From an uncultured Dysgonomonas sp. (lineage in GTDB: Bacteria > Bacteroidota > Bacteroidia > Bacteroidales > Dysgonomonadaceae): 64,000 bases of DNA. The position numbers and the translations under genes are program-made. Positions 46,155 through 56,205 of this stretch are shown one piece after another (positions within the stretch are counted from its first letter, which is position 1; each line of letters starts with the position of its first letter). The notes under the pieces are model-generated. The model ran no database searches and was not told the origin of the DNA. It worked only from the letters and a program-made list of their open reading frames with translations. The DNA is taken from positions 62,001 through 126,000 of the forward strand of contig USOX01000005.1 of NCBI GenBank assembly GCA_900556485.1, written 5' to 3'.

Positions 46155-48494
46155 ATGGATAATTTACTCGATCAACTTAATAAGCAACAGCGTCAAGCTG
46201 TAGAATATATCGACGGGCCTTCACTGATTATTGCAGGGGCAGGTTCGGGCAAAACCCGTGTATTAACATACAAGATTGCCTATTTACTCAAACAAGGGCT
46301 TATGCCTCATAACATTCTCGCTCTTACTTTTACCAATAAAGCAGCACGGGAAATGAAAGAACGTATTGCTCAGCTTATTGGTTGGCAGTACGCTCGTTAT
46401 TTATGGATGGGCACATTCCACTCTGTATTTTCACGTATTCTGCGTACAGAAGCTGAGAAAATAGGTTTTACATCAAGTTTTACTATTTTCGATTCAGCGG
46501 ATTCCCGTAATATGATAAAAATGATTATCAAACAATTCCAGTTGGATGATAAGGTTTATAAACCTGCACGGGTACAAGCAGTAATATCCAATGCAAAGAA
46601 TGCATTGATATCACCACAGATGTATGCGCAAGACAGAGAACTGATTGAATATGATCAGCGTTCGAAGGTTCCGATGATCAAAGATATTTATCGGGAATAT
46701 CATAATCGTCTGAAAGCATCCAATACAATGGATTTTGATGATTTGTTATTTTACACAAATTGCCTGTTTCGTGATCATCCGGATGTATTGAAAGATTATC
46801 AGGAAAGATATCAGTTTATATTGGTGGACGAGTATCAGGATACCAATTTTGCACAATATTTAGTTGTAAAGCAATTATCAGATGCACATCACAGAGTTTG
46901 TGTTGTAGGAGACGATGCACAAAGTATATACTCATTCCGGGGTGCAAATATCGATAACATATTAAAATTTAAGGAAGTATATCCTGAGGCAAAATTGTTT
47001 AAACTAGAGCAAAACTATCGTTCCACTCAAAATATTGTAAATGCTGCCAATAGCCTTATCAAGCAAAATAAAGGACAGATAGAAAAAACTGTTTTCTCAG
47101 AGAATGATCAAGGAGAGCGTATTGAGATAGCAAGCGCCTTTTCTGATTTCGAAGAAGGCGTAATTGTATCGAATAAGATTTGGGATTTACGTCGTGATAA
47201 GAGTGCCTCTTATAGCGATTTCGTTATTCTTTACCGTACCAATGCCCAATCCCGAATTTTTGAGGAGGCTTTACGCAAAAAAAATATTCCTTATCGTATC
47301 TATGGAGGGTTGTCTTTCTACCAACGAAAAGAAATTAAGGATGTTATAGCCTATTTTCGGATGGTAGTCAATCCTTATGATGAAGAAGCTTTCAGACGTA
47401 TTATCAATTATCCAACAAGGGGAATTGGTAATACCACATTAGGTAAGATATCAGATGCTGCGCGTTTACATAATGTGAGTATGTGGGAGATTATAGATCA
47501 GCCTCTCGAATATAATTTGAATGTAAATGCAGGCACGGCAAAAAAACTAAAAGATTTTCAACTGCTGATCGAAAGTTTTATTATCAGTTTGAAAGAACTA
47601 TCTGCTTACGAATTGGCTACCAAAATAGTAAAGCAAAGTGGTATAGCCAGCGAAGCGTATCAGGATCAGACACCCGAGGGTATGAGCCGTCAGGAAAACT
47701 TGCAAGAGCTTTTAGGTGGTATTCACGAATTTTGCGAAAGTCGTCAGGAAGAAGGGCTGGGAGGCATAGGGCTGATGGATTTCTTATCCGAAGTTTCTCT
47801 TCTTAGCGATCAGGATACCGATAAAGAGGCTGATAAGGAAAAAGTAACGATGATGACTATTCATGCTGCTAAAGGCTTAGAATTTAAGAATGTATTTATT
47901 GTAGGCTTAGAGGAAGATTTATTCCCTTCTGCAATGGCAAAAAATGAATTTCGGGGTTTAGAAGAAGAACGTCGCCTTTTCTATGTAGCTATTACCCGGG
48001 CTAAAGAATTCTGTATGATAAGCTTTGCTAAAAGCCGTTTCAGAAACGGACAAATAAATGCATCAAATCCAAGTCGCTTCCTTAGGGATATTGATACCGA
48101 ATATTTAAACGTTACTGCTAATATGTTCGGTAGCGGAAATTTTGGTGTATTCAATCGTCCCGAAACATATACGAAGGAACTGTTTGATTATGCAGATACT
48201 GCACAACCACAACAAGGAAATATAAACAGGAAGCCTGTCAGTTCACAAAATATAGAGCCTGTCACTACTCGTCCGAATTTTGTGAACGCTCAGACAGCTA
48301 AACCCAAGCCATCTGCCGGAGGTAATGGCGAAGAAGTTCAGGTTGGTGCTCAAATAAAGCATGAACGTTTTGGCATAGGTAAAGTTATATCTGTAACTGG
48401 CGATCCCGAAAGCCGTAAAGCAACTGTTGAATTTGAGAACTCCGGTACAAAACAACTGTTGTTGAAATTTGCCCGTTTCGAAGTAATAGGATAG
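46155..48494 (+). CDS. UvrD/PcrA-type superfamily 1A DNA helicase
   Basis: This 779-residue 3'-5' helicase acts in repair and in removing RecA or stalled complexes. Motif I AGAGSGKTRVL is near residue 28, motif Ia is TFTNKAAREMKER, motif II is VDEYQDT, motif III is DDAQSIYSFRGA, motif V is TIHAAKGLEF and motif VI is VAITRAK. The C-terminal tail (about 715-779) holds the Tudor-like domain GAQIKHERFGIGKVI seen in PcrA. The length is slightly longer than usual, from a glutamine/asparagine-rich linker near residue 670. Confidence 0.94.
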   Translation: MDNLLDQLNKQQRQAVEYIDGPSLIIAGAGSGKTRVLTYKIAYLLKQGLMPHNILALTFTNKAAREMKERIAQLIGWQYARYLWMGTFHSVFSRILRTEAEKIGFTSSFTIFDSADSRNMIKMIIKQFQLDDKVYKPARVQAVISNAKNALISPQMYAQDRELIEYDQRSKVPMIKDIYREYHNRLKASNTMDFDDLLFYTNCLFRDHPDVLKDYQERYQFILVDEYQDTNFAQYLVVKQLSDAHHRVCVVGDDAQSIYSFRGANIDNILKFKEVYPEAKLFKLEQNYRSTQNIVNAANSLIKQNKGQIEKTVFSENDQGERIEIASAFSDFEEGVIVSNKIWDLRRDKSASYSDFVILYRTNAQSRIFEEALRKKNIPYRIYGGLSFYQRKEIKDVIAYFRMVVNPYDEEAFRRIINYPTRGIGNTTLGKISDAARLHNVSMWEIIDQPLEYNLNVNAGTAKKLKDFQLLIESFIISLKELSAYELATKIVKQSGIASEAYQDQTPEGMSRQENLQELLGGIHEFCESRQEEGLGGIGLMDFLSEVSLLSDQDTDKEADKEKVTMMTIHAAKGLEFKNVFIVGLEEDLFPSAMAKNEFRGLEEERRLFYVAITRAKEFCMISFAKSRFRNGQINASNPSRFLRDIDTEYLNVTANMFGSGNFGVFNRPETYTKELFDYADTAQPQQGNINRKPVSSQNIEPVTTRPNFVNAQTAKPKPSAGGNGEEVQVGAQIKHERFGIGKVISVTGDPESRKATVEFENSGTKQLLLKFARFEVIG

Positions 48495-48537
48495 GGGAGG
48501 CATTTTATCCTATTTAGGGGGACATTTCATCTTAATA

Positions 48538-48619
48538 AATTATAAGTGTTTCTCATATGTTCCGATCATTATAATTTTACAATTGTGAAACTTATAATAT
48601 CTGAGATCATATGAGAAAC
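48538..48619 (+). promoter_or_regulatory. Competing inverted repeats over the pectate lyase start
   Basis: GTTTCTCATATG (48548-48559) is a perfect complement of CATATGAGAAAC (48608-48619), which contains the start ATG at 48611. The same 5' arm region (ATTATAAGTGTTTC, 48538-48551) can instead pair with GAAACTTATAAT (48586-48597). The two pairings exclude each other. A near-palindrome TTTTACAATTGTGAAA lies between them. No TAnnTTTG is seen close by. Confidence 0.5.
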
Positions 48620-50128
48620 ATTGTATTTCTATCATTCTTCATATTCTTTTTTAGCTTCTGTTCATCTTCTGATGACAATCCTGTAGTACCGGAACCAACT
48701 CCGACTCCTGAGCCTATTCCGGAAGTGCCTACACTAGTGACTTATCCAACTCCAAACAGAGATACAGTACCTGCATTTCCTGGTGCTGATGGAGCAGGTA
48801 AATATGTACTTGGTGGAGCTGCGGGACAAGTTTATACTGTAACTAGCTTGGCTGATGATGGTTCTGTAGGAACATTACGTTGGGCGGTTACGCAAACGGG
48901 TGCCCGTACGGTCATTTTCGCAGTAAGTGGAATTATAGAACTTCGAAGCACATTGAAAATAACATCCGGAGATTTGACTATTGCAGGTCAAACAGCTCCG
49001 GGAGATGGAATTTGTATTAAAAACTATGCAACTACTATAGATGCTGATAATGTTATAGTAAGATATCTGCGTTTCCGCATGGGAGATGAAAAAGACACTC
49101 AGGACGACGCTCTTTGGGGGCGCAATCATAAAAATATAATAATAGACCATTGCTCTATGAGTTGGTCTACCGATGAATGTTCGTCATTCTATAACAATAA
49201 TAATTTTACTATGCAATGGTGTATTATTGCCGAAAGTCTGGCTAATTCTGTTCATGAAAAAGGTAACCATGGTTATGGAGGCATTTGGGGAGGACAAGGT
49301 GCTACTTTTCATCATAATTTAATGGCTCATCATTCAAGTCGAAATCCACGTATGGGCGGAAGTCGTACTACAGGGAAACCAGACCTTGAAAAAGCGGATA
49401 TGAGGAACAATGTATTCTACAATTGGGGGCCAAACAATAGTGGCTATGGAGGCGAAGGAGGTTCTTATAATATTGTAAATAATTATTATAAGCCAGGTCC
49501 CGCTACTGCCGAAAAGAAAGATATCGTCTATCGTATATTTACTATTGATGCGGATGATGGTACGCAAAAAAATGAAAAGGGGGTTCATGGGGTATTTTAT
49601 GTAAATGGAAACTATTTTGATAACAGTTCCAGTGCAATTTCTTCGGTAAGTAGCTATTTGAATTATTTAACGAAGGTAAATAATGACAATTGGTTTGGAA
49701 TTAAATTAAATACGAAAAACGGAGAGTTTACAGAGGCTGAATGCCGATCAAACAACGAATTTGAGATCGCTTCTTGCAAAACATATACAGCCGCAGAAGC
49801 ATACAACCGGGTGTTAGCTAGTGCTGGAGCCTCTTATAAACGGGATATAGTTGATACCCGCATTATCAATGAGGTAAAGAATGGGACGTTTACCAATAAT
49901 GGCTCCAATGGAAGTACTAATGGAATCATAGATACACAAACAGATGCCGGAGGTTGGCCAGAATACAAATCATCCGCTGCCCTTACCGATACAGATGGTG
50001 ATGGTATGCCTGACGAATGGGAAACAAAGATGGGACTTGATCCTAATAATAAAGATGACCGAAATAATTATAATCTAAGTCGTTCATACACAAATCTGGA
50101 GGTTTATTTGAGTTCAATAGTAGAATAA
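48611..50128 (+). CDS. Pectate lyase-like lipoprotein, PL1 family
   Basis: This 505-residue protein is anchored by the cysteine in SFCSSSDDN, has a proline/threonine/glutamate linker (about 25-45), then a right-handed beta-helix starting [15 protein letters not shown]. This start, [10 protein letters not shown], and [14 protein letters not shown] are typical of PL1 pectate lyases in Bacteroidetes. A calcium-binding [12 protein letters not shown] motif (about 470) is in the C-terminal part, and it ends with [12 protein letters not shown]. It cleaves polygalacturonate-type chains by beta-elimination; the substrate is inferred from the family. Confidence 0.85.
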   Translation: MRNIVFLSFFIFFFSFCSSSDDNPVVPEPTPTPEPIPEVPTLVTYPTPNRDTVPAFPGADGAGKYVLGGAAGQVYTVTSLADDGSVGTLRWAVTQTGARTVIFAVSGIIELRSTLKITSGDLTIAGQTAPGDGICIKNYATTIDADNVIVRYLRFRMGDEKDTQDDALWGRNHKNIIIDHCSMSWSTDECSSFYNNNNFTMQWCIIAESLANSVHEKGNHGYGGIWGGQGATFHHNLMAHHSSRNPRMGGSRTTGKPDLEKADMRNNVFYNWGPNNSGYGGEGGSYNIVNNYYKPGPATAEKKDIVYRIFTIDADDGTQKNEKGVHGVFYVNGNYFDNSSSAISSVSSYLNYLTKVNNDNWFGIKLNTKNGEFTEAECRSNNEFEIASCKTYTAAEAYNRVLASAGASYKRDIVDTRIINEVKNGTFTNNGSNGSTNGIIDTQTDAGGWPEYKSSAALTDTDGDGMPDEWETKMGLDPNNKDDRNNYNLSRSYTNLEVYLSSIVE

Positions 50129-50152
50129 ATGGTATTAAATTAGTTTTTAGGG

Positions 50153-50196
50153 ATGAGGGTAGTTGTTATTTGCAATACCCTCTTTCTATTTTTTGA
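50153..50196 (+). terminator. Terminator after the pectate lyase gene
   Basis: GAGGGTA and TACCCTC form a 7-bp stem with a 14-base loop, followed by TTTCTATTTTTT. It overlaps the 3' end of the convergent regulator gene. Confidence 0.7.
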
Positions 50197-51838
50197 ATGT
50201 TCCTATCTTCTTCACCATCCATTCAAAGTCTTCTCTTGATATTTTAGCTTTGTTACGGGTTTTAGTACGGTAGTTATAAATTGTATTCACCGAATAGCCC
50301 AGAAAATTAGCTATTTTTCCACTATCATCTATTCCCAATCTGATAAGTGCATAGATTCGTAATTCATTATTCAGTACCTCTCCTTTTTTCAATATAATCT
50401 GTTCTCCATCTTGTAAAAGAGCATTGAATTTTTCAATGAAATCAGGGAATAAATGGGTGAACATAATGTCAAAATTACTGAATAGCTCTTTTAATTCATT
50501 CTCTTTCAGATCATTATTCTTTGTCGTTTTATAGAGGTTTTCTATTTCTTTTGCCTGAATCCTTTTATTTACCATCTTCCTGTAATCATCCAGTTTCTCA
50601 ATGTATTTCGAACATTGATCCAAAAAATATCCAATATATTCTTCTTTAATATGATTAGCTTCTACAACTTCGTAGTTGATTTTACGAAGCTCATTATTCA
50701 TATTATGCAGTTTCTGATTTAAGTCATTTAGCTCAAGATTGGTTTCTTTCTGTCTTTTACTTATAAGAATACCTTTACGCATTTGCTTGTATGCATAAAA
50801 GGCTGAAATAGCAAGTAATACAGATAATATACTTATCAGTATAAGAAATACCCGAAGCTGTCTTTTCTGTTCATCATTTTTCTTTTGATAAGCTTTGTCT
50901 ATAATAGCCTGAATATTCAATATTTCCGAGCTACGGATACGTGTATTGTAGTCATTGATATTATCTAGAGAGAAACGGACATAACGATATGCCCTGTTTA
51001 TATCACCTTCCTGCATCAACATATTAGCCAGTATAGGGATAGAAGCATTGTCTTTGATTGCACATTGTATGTCGGAAATAGCAGATAGTATCAGGTATTT
51101 CTTCTCCATCTCCAAATCTCCGTTTCTACGATATAGAAGCGAACGATTAAATGTGACCAGAGCATATATAGGAGTTCCTATTTTTGTCATAGCCAATCGT
51201 TTATCATTTATCTCCAAGGCTTCTTTTATTTTACCTTCTTGTCTAAACAGAATTTCTTCTATCTTCAGGTATTCTTCCGAGTCGTGACTGGCTGTTTGCG
51301 AAACCGAATCTCTATAAGCATTTGATTTTGACCAATATTGTCCCCTTTCCCTAACATTCTGTGTATATTGCCCTAAACCGGAATATAAGTTACCATAGCT
51401 ATTATAATACTCAATCATTTGCGACTTATCGAGGTATTCCTTTATCACATTCTGCATCACATCTGCAGCCTCTTTATACATGCCAAGCATCGAAAATAAG
51501 CTACCTGATGCAATTGAAGTTTCGTTTATCTTACGAATATCATTTTGTGAAAATGCAATATCGAGATTCTGATTTAGATACGAGATGGCAGAGTCGGATA
51601 TAAATGACCTGTATTCTTTATACAACAGGCTATTGATTGAATATAATTTGTCAGGTGTATTTGCTCTTAACTTCTCGGCTTTCAGGTCTTCTATTTTGGC
51701 ATTTTTCAACTCTATGTATATATCGTTGCTTTTTATTTTATTGTCGAGAGCTGCAAATAGAGAATCTAACTCACTTTTTGCAGATAGATGAGTAATTGAT
51801 ATAAATGACAGACTCAAAATAAATATGAATGTCTTCAT
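50186..51838 (-). CDS. DUF6377 TPR-HTH regulator
   Basis: This 550-residue protein has a signal peptide (about 1-20), periplasmic TPR-like repeats (about 40-315), one membrane helix (about 325-348), a coiled coil (about 355-400), and a cytoplasmic C-terminal LuxR-like helix-turn-helix (about 490-550, GKIANFLGYSVNTIYNYRTKTRNK). This is the DUF6377 layout of Bacteroidetes one-component membrane regulators, which often control nearby polysaccharide genes. It probably senses an extracytoplasmic signal and controls the carbohydrate cluster on either side; this is inference from position. Confidence 0.85.
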   Translation of the reverse strand: MKTFIFILSLSFISITHLSAKSELDSLFAALDNKIKSNDIYIELKNAKIEDLKAEKLRANTPDKLYSINSLLYKEYRSFISDSAISYLNQNLDIAFSQNDIRKINETSIASGSLFSMLGMYKEAADVMQNVIKEYLDKSQMIEYYNSYGNLYSGLGQYTQNVRERGQYWSKSNAYRDSVSQTASHDSEEYLKIEEILFRQEGKIKEALEINDKRLAMTKIGTPIYALVTFNRSLLYRRNGDLEMEKKYLILSAISDIQCAIKDNASIPILANMLMQEGDINRAYRYVRFSLDNINDYNTRIRSSEILNIQAIIDKAYQKKNDEQKRQLRVFLILISILSVLLAISAFYAYKQMRKGILISKRQKETNLELNDLNQKLHNMNNELRKINYEVVEANHIKEEYIGYFLDQCSKYIEKLDDYRKMVNKRIQAKEIENLYKTTKNNDLKENELKELFSNFDIMFTHLFPDFIEKFNALLQDGEQIILKKGEVLNNELRIYALIRLGIDDSGKIANFLGYSVNTIYNYRTKTRNKAKISREDFEWMVKKIGTFKK

Positions 51839-51924
51839 AGTCAGCTTAATTAGATTTAATAGTCATGCGTAGAGTGCAATCAAATATACAATTTCTTTTG
51901 AAAAACAGGTGTCCGTTTATAATA

Positions 51925-51954
51925 AAATATTTCCCCAAAACTTCGGGGAAATAT
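51925..51954 (-). terminator. Terminator of the ThuA-GH9 unit
   Basis: An 11-bp perfect stem, AATATTTCCCC with GGGGAAATATT, has an 8-base loop. On the minus strand it is followed by TTATTATAAA. Confidence 0.65.
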
Positions 51955-51987
51955 TATCAGAAAAAGGACTATTATAGTAAAATCTCT

Positions 51988-52803
51988 TTATTTTACGAAA
52001 GGATCACCATCTTTACTTTGGCTCACTACCCACCGGAATGCATTTACAAATAAGAGCTTTTGAGTAGCGTCTGTAAACTCATCATCACCATGTCCCATAT
52101 TTAGGTAGATCATGCGGTATTTCTTATTAGTCCATACAATAGGGAAATCTCCGAAATTAATAACATCTTTTATTCCCAGAGGATAATTATCGGGAGAGAT
52201 AGACAACAATACATCTACATCCTTATTTTCGCGTGGACTAGGATTCCATTGATACCACTCACTTTCAGGTGCTATAAATGATGCAGGAAGATTTTTTGTT
52301 ATCGGGTGCGATGTGTAATCTACTGTTAGTTTCACTGGTTGAGGTGGCCAGTTATTACAATAGAAAACACCACCACCGAGGAAATCAACAAACCAAGGCC
52401 AATTGGTATTCTTATCATTATAAGCCGCTGCATGGAATCCCATCCATCCGCCACCATTTTCCATATACTTCTGGAATGCTTCGCGCTGTGTTTTATCGGT
52501 AGGCGAAGTATTAAGCATTATCACAATATTGTACTCTTTCAGTTTCTCATAAGGGTATGCCGTAAGGTCAGTTGTTTTATCAAGTATAAATCCATCACCA
52601 TAATTTAGCCTTCTGAAAAATTCGGCGCCTTGTTCTGCAAACTGTACATGGGCTTCTTCTGCATTTGTTGTATAATATATCAAAGCTTTGAATCGGGGAG
52701 CTTTAGCATAATTTGCAGGATATCCATTTGCATTTTGTGCATTTATTGATGCGATATAGACAAACAGAAATAATAAGATCAGGTATAATTTATTGTTTCT
52801 CAT
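51988..52803 (-). CDS. Secreted ThuA-like protein
   Basis: This 271-residue protein has a signal peptide (MRNNKLYLILLFLFVYIASINAQ) and a ThuA-like glutamine-amidotransferase-fold domain (about 35-265), with GGGWMGFHAAAYN and HPITKNLPASF as family blocks and GHGDDEF near the C-terminus. ThuA proteins are linked to trehalose and other disaccharide use, and the fold is often found in glycan-degradation clusters. The cysteine of classical amidotransferases is not present at GFHAA. It is 9 bases from a related gene. Confidence 0.8.
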   Translation of the reverse strand: MRNNKLYLILLFLFVYIASINAQNANGYPANYAKAPRFKALIYYTTNAEEAHVQFAEQGAEFFRRLNYGDGFILDKTTDLTAYPYEKLKEYNIVIMLNTSPTDKTQREAFQKYMENGGGWMGFHAAAYNDKNTNWPWFVDFLGGGVFYCNNWPPQPVKLTVDYTSHPITKNLPASFIAPESEWYQWNPSPRENKDVDVLLSISPDNYPLGIKDVINFGDFPIVWTNKKYRMIYLNMGHGDDEFTDATQKLLFVNAFRWVVSQSKDGDPFVK

Positions 52804-52812
52804 AATAATATA

Positions 52813-53613
52813 TTATTTAATATTTTCATTTTCTGTTGTCCACAAAATAGCATTCGCAAACATTTTCGTGAAGTTTTCAGAGTCGAATAATGTTTTTGCA
52901 TGCCCCATCAGGAAATATACATTTCGTGCTTTTACATTCTTATTTGTCCATATTGCAGGATGATCTCCCATCTTAATATCAGACATCGGTTCGTATGTAG
53001 ATTCGTCTACATTAGCCAGAACGTGTACGTTCTCTCTTGGATTTTTATCGAATGTATACCATTCATCATCAGGCAATATAAATGATTCGTCCACACCTTT
53101 CATTACAGGGTGAGTTTTATCTTCTACATTTACCTTAGCGGAAGCAGTTGGCGCAATATAATTTTTGAAGCGGATACCACCCATAAAGTCAGAAAACCAT
53201 TGCCACAGCGGATAACCATCAAAATCGCCAAGCAATGTTGCATGATGAAATCCTATCCAACCTCCCTTCCCTTGTTCTATATATTTGATAAATGCAGTCT
53301 CGGCTTCTTTTGTCCATGTGTATGGAGGAAAATCGAGCTGTATAATTGCTTTAAATTGAGATAAATATTCTTTATTGATTTTCTCTGTATTATTTATTTC
53401 AGTATACTCAAAATTGTGCTCTTTCGCAAAAGCATCAATCCATACCAATGCAGTATCGGTAAAGCTACCATGTTGTCCTCCTCTTTCAGTCAGGATTAAT
53501 ATCTTTAATGGTTCAGTATTAGAGCTTTCCTCACTCGTCTTGCTAGACGAACCTTTTGTATTACAACTGACAGCAATTAGAGCAATTAATAATATGTAAG
53601 CTAGTTTTCTCAT
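52813..53613 (-). CDS. ThuA-like lipoprotein
   Basis: This 266-residue lipoprotein has its lipid-carrying cysteine in AVSCNTKG and a serine-rich linker, then a ThuA-like domain (about 42-262, with GKGGWIGFHHATLLG and HPVMKGVDESF). It is a diverged tandem relative of the next gene; the two share the GGWxGFHxA and GH block positions. ATG 53613 is preferred over 53643 because it yields the lipoprotein signal. It is likely in one mRNA with GH9 upstream. Confidence 0.8.
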   Translation of the reverse strand: MRKLAYILLIALIAVSCNTKGSSSKTSEESSNTEPLKILILTERGGQHGSFTDTALVWIDAFAKEHNFEYTEINNTEKINKEYLSQFKAIIQLDFPPYTWTKEAETAFIKYIEQGKGGWIGFHHATLLGDFDGYPLWQWFSDFMGGIRFKNYIAPTASAKVNVEDKTHPVMKGVDESFILPDDEWYTFDKNPRENVHVLANVDESTYEPMSDIKMGDHPAIWTNKNVKARNVYFLMGHAKTLFDSENFTKMFANAILWTTENENIK

Positions 53614-53647
53614 AATGGTATTATTATGTTGATTGTTATACAATTAT

Positions 53648-56092
53648 TTAGTATTCAGCTATTAATGTAATCCACTTGCCAGCCGATGTTACCCATACTT
53701 CTTTGTAAGTTGCATTATTAGTTGGCGGCCAATAAGGTATATCTTCATTTCCAAGACTACGGATTCCTACAGGCATTTCACCAACCATTTCACCCGAAGA
53801 GAAAGTATCCATCTGAGGATAGTTATACCCTTCTCCGTAAATAAGGGATTGTCCAAAAGGATTTTTTCCTACAGTCCAGTATAATTGTTCTTTACCAATC
53901 TGTAGCAATTCTTCATCTTTAAGAAAATTACCACAGATTGCAGCAGCTTTTCCTGTTGCCAGATGTACAGCGGTATTCCCATTAAAAATGCTGAATGCTA
54001 CAGGAAACCGTTTTATATAATGTTCTTTATCCAATTGGATTCCATTCTTTAATTGCTCCATATAATTTTCGGGCGCATGCTCATCTATAAACAGATGCGA
54101 ACGTTGGAAACTTACCTTATCTTTAGCTTCATCTATATGATATACTCCGCTGGGTATCATTCCATAAGGAGCAGTATATTTCATTATATTTTTCAGATAG
54201 TCGCCATATAGTCGAACCGATTCAGCCCACTGTTTATAATCAGCATGTTGAGGTTGCGTTTCGCAAAGTAATGTCATAGCCTGCATATATACTTGTTCGC
54301 GCGACTGATGATTGTAATGTACAATCACCTTTTTAGACTTATCTCGGTAGAAAAATCCTTTTGTCTTACTCTTATCATTTAATGGCTCTGTACGCTGACA
54401 ATCGAGAGTATATTTAATAAACTCAACAGCTTTCTGCGCATAATAAGGGTCTTTTGTTAGTTTATACAACATACTTGCTGCCCACGAAACTGTCGCCATA
54501 TACTGGCTTTCGGAGGTATTATAACTATGCTCATAAAAGTGAATAAATTCACCATATCCGTCTTTTTTATGCTTATGTAAGGCAAACTCAAAATCCTCTT
54601 TGGCTACACATTTCAGATATTCCTGTAATCTTGGATCTCTATCTATACTCAATGCAGCATATGCTTCATAGCCTGCATAAAGAAAATTGTCGAAAGCCAG
54701 ATTTTGAACCCGTACCGAAGATATATCATCCAGCGTACCAAATATTCCATCTTGCCATATCAGCAATCCCACACTGCTTGCCCGATAGCCATCGCCATAA
54801 CGGCTTCTCAAAACAAATTCCAGCCCCCACTCAGCTTCCTCAAGCATGCGCGATGCCAGTTGTGGATTACTATTTTTCAGTTTATTATATCCTTCCAGAA
54901 GGGCAAATGTTACATCTGCTGTTTGCAATGTTTGCTGCGACAAATCACCGGCATCGTGCCAGCCGCCGGCGTAAGATATCATTTTTCCATCATGCTTCGA
55001 GCATAGGTCAAGATGACAAGTACCATGCTTTCCGGGAACCGGATAACCACAGCGTTGACAAAAGATAAAATTAAGCACTCGCCAAAGTGAGTTATCCCAT
55101 ATTCTGTCTCCTATCTGAAAAGCAGGGGTTTCTATATTACCTGCTTTTAAAATATAATTTCCGGGCTTATCAAATGAAGTAAAATCTATTTCCTCCAATT
55201 CGCCGATTGTTGTCCTCTTTTTTATTATTTGTCCGTTAAATACTGTCTCTTGATTATCTGCATTTATAAGCTGAAATTGTCCATCACCTTTATTACTTCC
55301 TCTGTTTACAATAGCTGTCTTATTGCTATTCAGCAAATACCCCGATGTAGAATAAATGATTGTATTCTCAGCCGGTACCCATCCACTGATAGGCGTCAGG
55401 TTTTCTATTTGTTGTAATTCTATCTTATCTATGTAGTAGATCATCGAGTCTCCGGTAGTCCTGTCTTTTCCTTTTATGCTTGCCCCGAAGCTGATCTTCT
55501 TTATCTTGTCTCTTTGATATTCATCTATATCTAAATAACATTCATTCCATTGACGATTTTTCAGGTTGATAAGATGCGAACCCGATTGTCGGTTGTATCC
55601 CTCTTTGTTTGCATTATTTCCATTCTCAATAGATAAATTCAGATTGGTAACGCGTGCACCTTCACAATCAGGATAGATACGAAAAACTATACGATTAAAT
55701 TTTTCCCAATTCTCACTTTCTATATCCAGATATATACCGGCATTTCCATATGTTGCATAGTCAGGATCGGATGCCGGGCCTTGCGCCCTCTTGCCTGTAA
55801 GATTCGGATATGCAAGCCTGATACTCTTTTCGGAAGTATGTGTCATTTTTCCTAACCCGGAGTGTTTCCATTTACTGATGTCTCCATTAGTCAATGATAG
55901 GCTGTTTAATATCCTCTTCTGTCGCCCTCTTGTTTCTTCCGATCGGGAGTCATCCAAAGTTAACGGGCTATGTATCATTCCCGTACCAAGAATATCCTGT
56001 TCCAGTTGCTTATCTGTACATAGGCTCCCCTGTGCAAATAAATTAATGACACAAAAGAATAGTATCGACCCCAATAATGAAAATTTACCCAT
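53648..56092 (-). CDS. Glycoside hydrolase family 9 enzyme
   Basis: This 814-residue secreted enzyme has a signal peptide (about 1-22), an N-terminal beta-sandwich resembling a carbohydrate-binding or Ig-like region (about 60-230), a CelD-type Ig domain (about 235-330), and the GH9 (alpha/alpha)6 barrel (about 335-814). Catalytic base residues are D380 and D383 in GGWHDAGDLS, and E798 near the C-terminus is the likely acid. GH9 enzymes cut beta-1,4-glucans or related beta-glycosides. No dockerin or type IX secretion tail is visible. It leads the ThuA genes on the minus strand. Confidence 0.88.
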   Translation of the reverse strand: MGKFSLLGSILFFCVINLFAQGSLCTDKQLEQDILGTGMIHSPLTLDDSRSEETRGRQKRILNSLSLTNGDISKWKHSGLGKMTHTSEKSIRLAYPNLTGKRAQGPASDPDYATYGNAGIYLDIESENWEKFNRIVFRIYPDCEGARVTNLNLSIENGNNANKEGYNRQSGSHLINLKNRQWNECYLDIDEYQRDKIKKISFGASIKGKDRTTGDSMIYYIDKIELQQIENLTPISGWVPAENTIIYSTSGYLLNSNKTAIVNRGSNKGDGQFQLINADNQETVFNGQIIKKRTTIGELEEIDFTSFDKPGNYILKAGNIETPAFQIGDRIWDNSLWRVLNFIFCQRCGYPVPGKHGTCHLDLCSKHDGKMISYAGGWHDAGDLSQQTLQTADVTFALLEGYNKLKNSNPQLASRMLEEAEWGLEFVLRSRYGDGYRASSVGLLIWQDGIFGTLDDISSVRVQNLAFDNFLYAGYEAYAALSIDRDPRLQEYLKCVAKEDFEFALHKHKKDGYGEFIHFYEHSYNTSESQYMATVSWAASMLYKLTKDPYYAQKAVEFIKYTLDCQRTEPLNDKSKTKGFFYRDKSKKVIVHYNHQSREQVYMQAMTLLCETQPQHADYKQWAESVRLYGDYLKNIMKYTAPYGMIPSGVYHIDEAKDKVSFQRSHLFIDEHAPENYMEQLKNGIQLDKEHYIKRFPVAFSIFNGNTAVHLATGKAAAICGNFLKDEELLQIGKEQLYWTVGKNPFGQSLIYGEGYNYPQMDTFSSGEMVGEMPVGIRSLGNEDIPYWPPTNNATYKEVWVTSAGKWITLIAEY

Positions 56093-56127
56093 ATTTTATC
56101 TTGTTTATAATCAATGTTTTTTAAATA

Positions 56128-56180
56128 AAATGACACAAATGACACACTTTATTTACATATATTTTTTGTGTCCTTTCTTC
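56128..56180 (+). repeat. Diverged TGTCACTTT element upstream of GH9
   Basis: ATGACACAAATGACACACTT, an AT-rich spacer and TGTGTCCTTTCTTC follow the same layout as the other copies, but the TATATAGATAAA end is missing. It is about 36 bases upstream of the GH9 start and faces it. Confidence 0.45.
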
Positions 56181-56205
56181 TATTGCAATTCTTTAAATTA
56201 AAGGT

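Noticed and set aside
54631..55068. 145-codon plus-strand frame inside GH9, plus a nested 100-codon frame
   Set aside because: Opposite to a well-supported GH9 gene; no signal peptide, promoter or recognisable domain.
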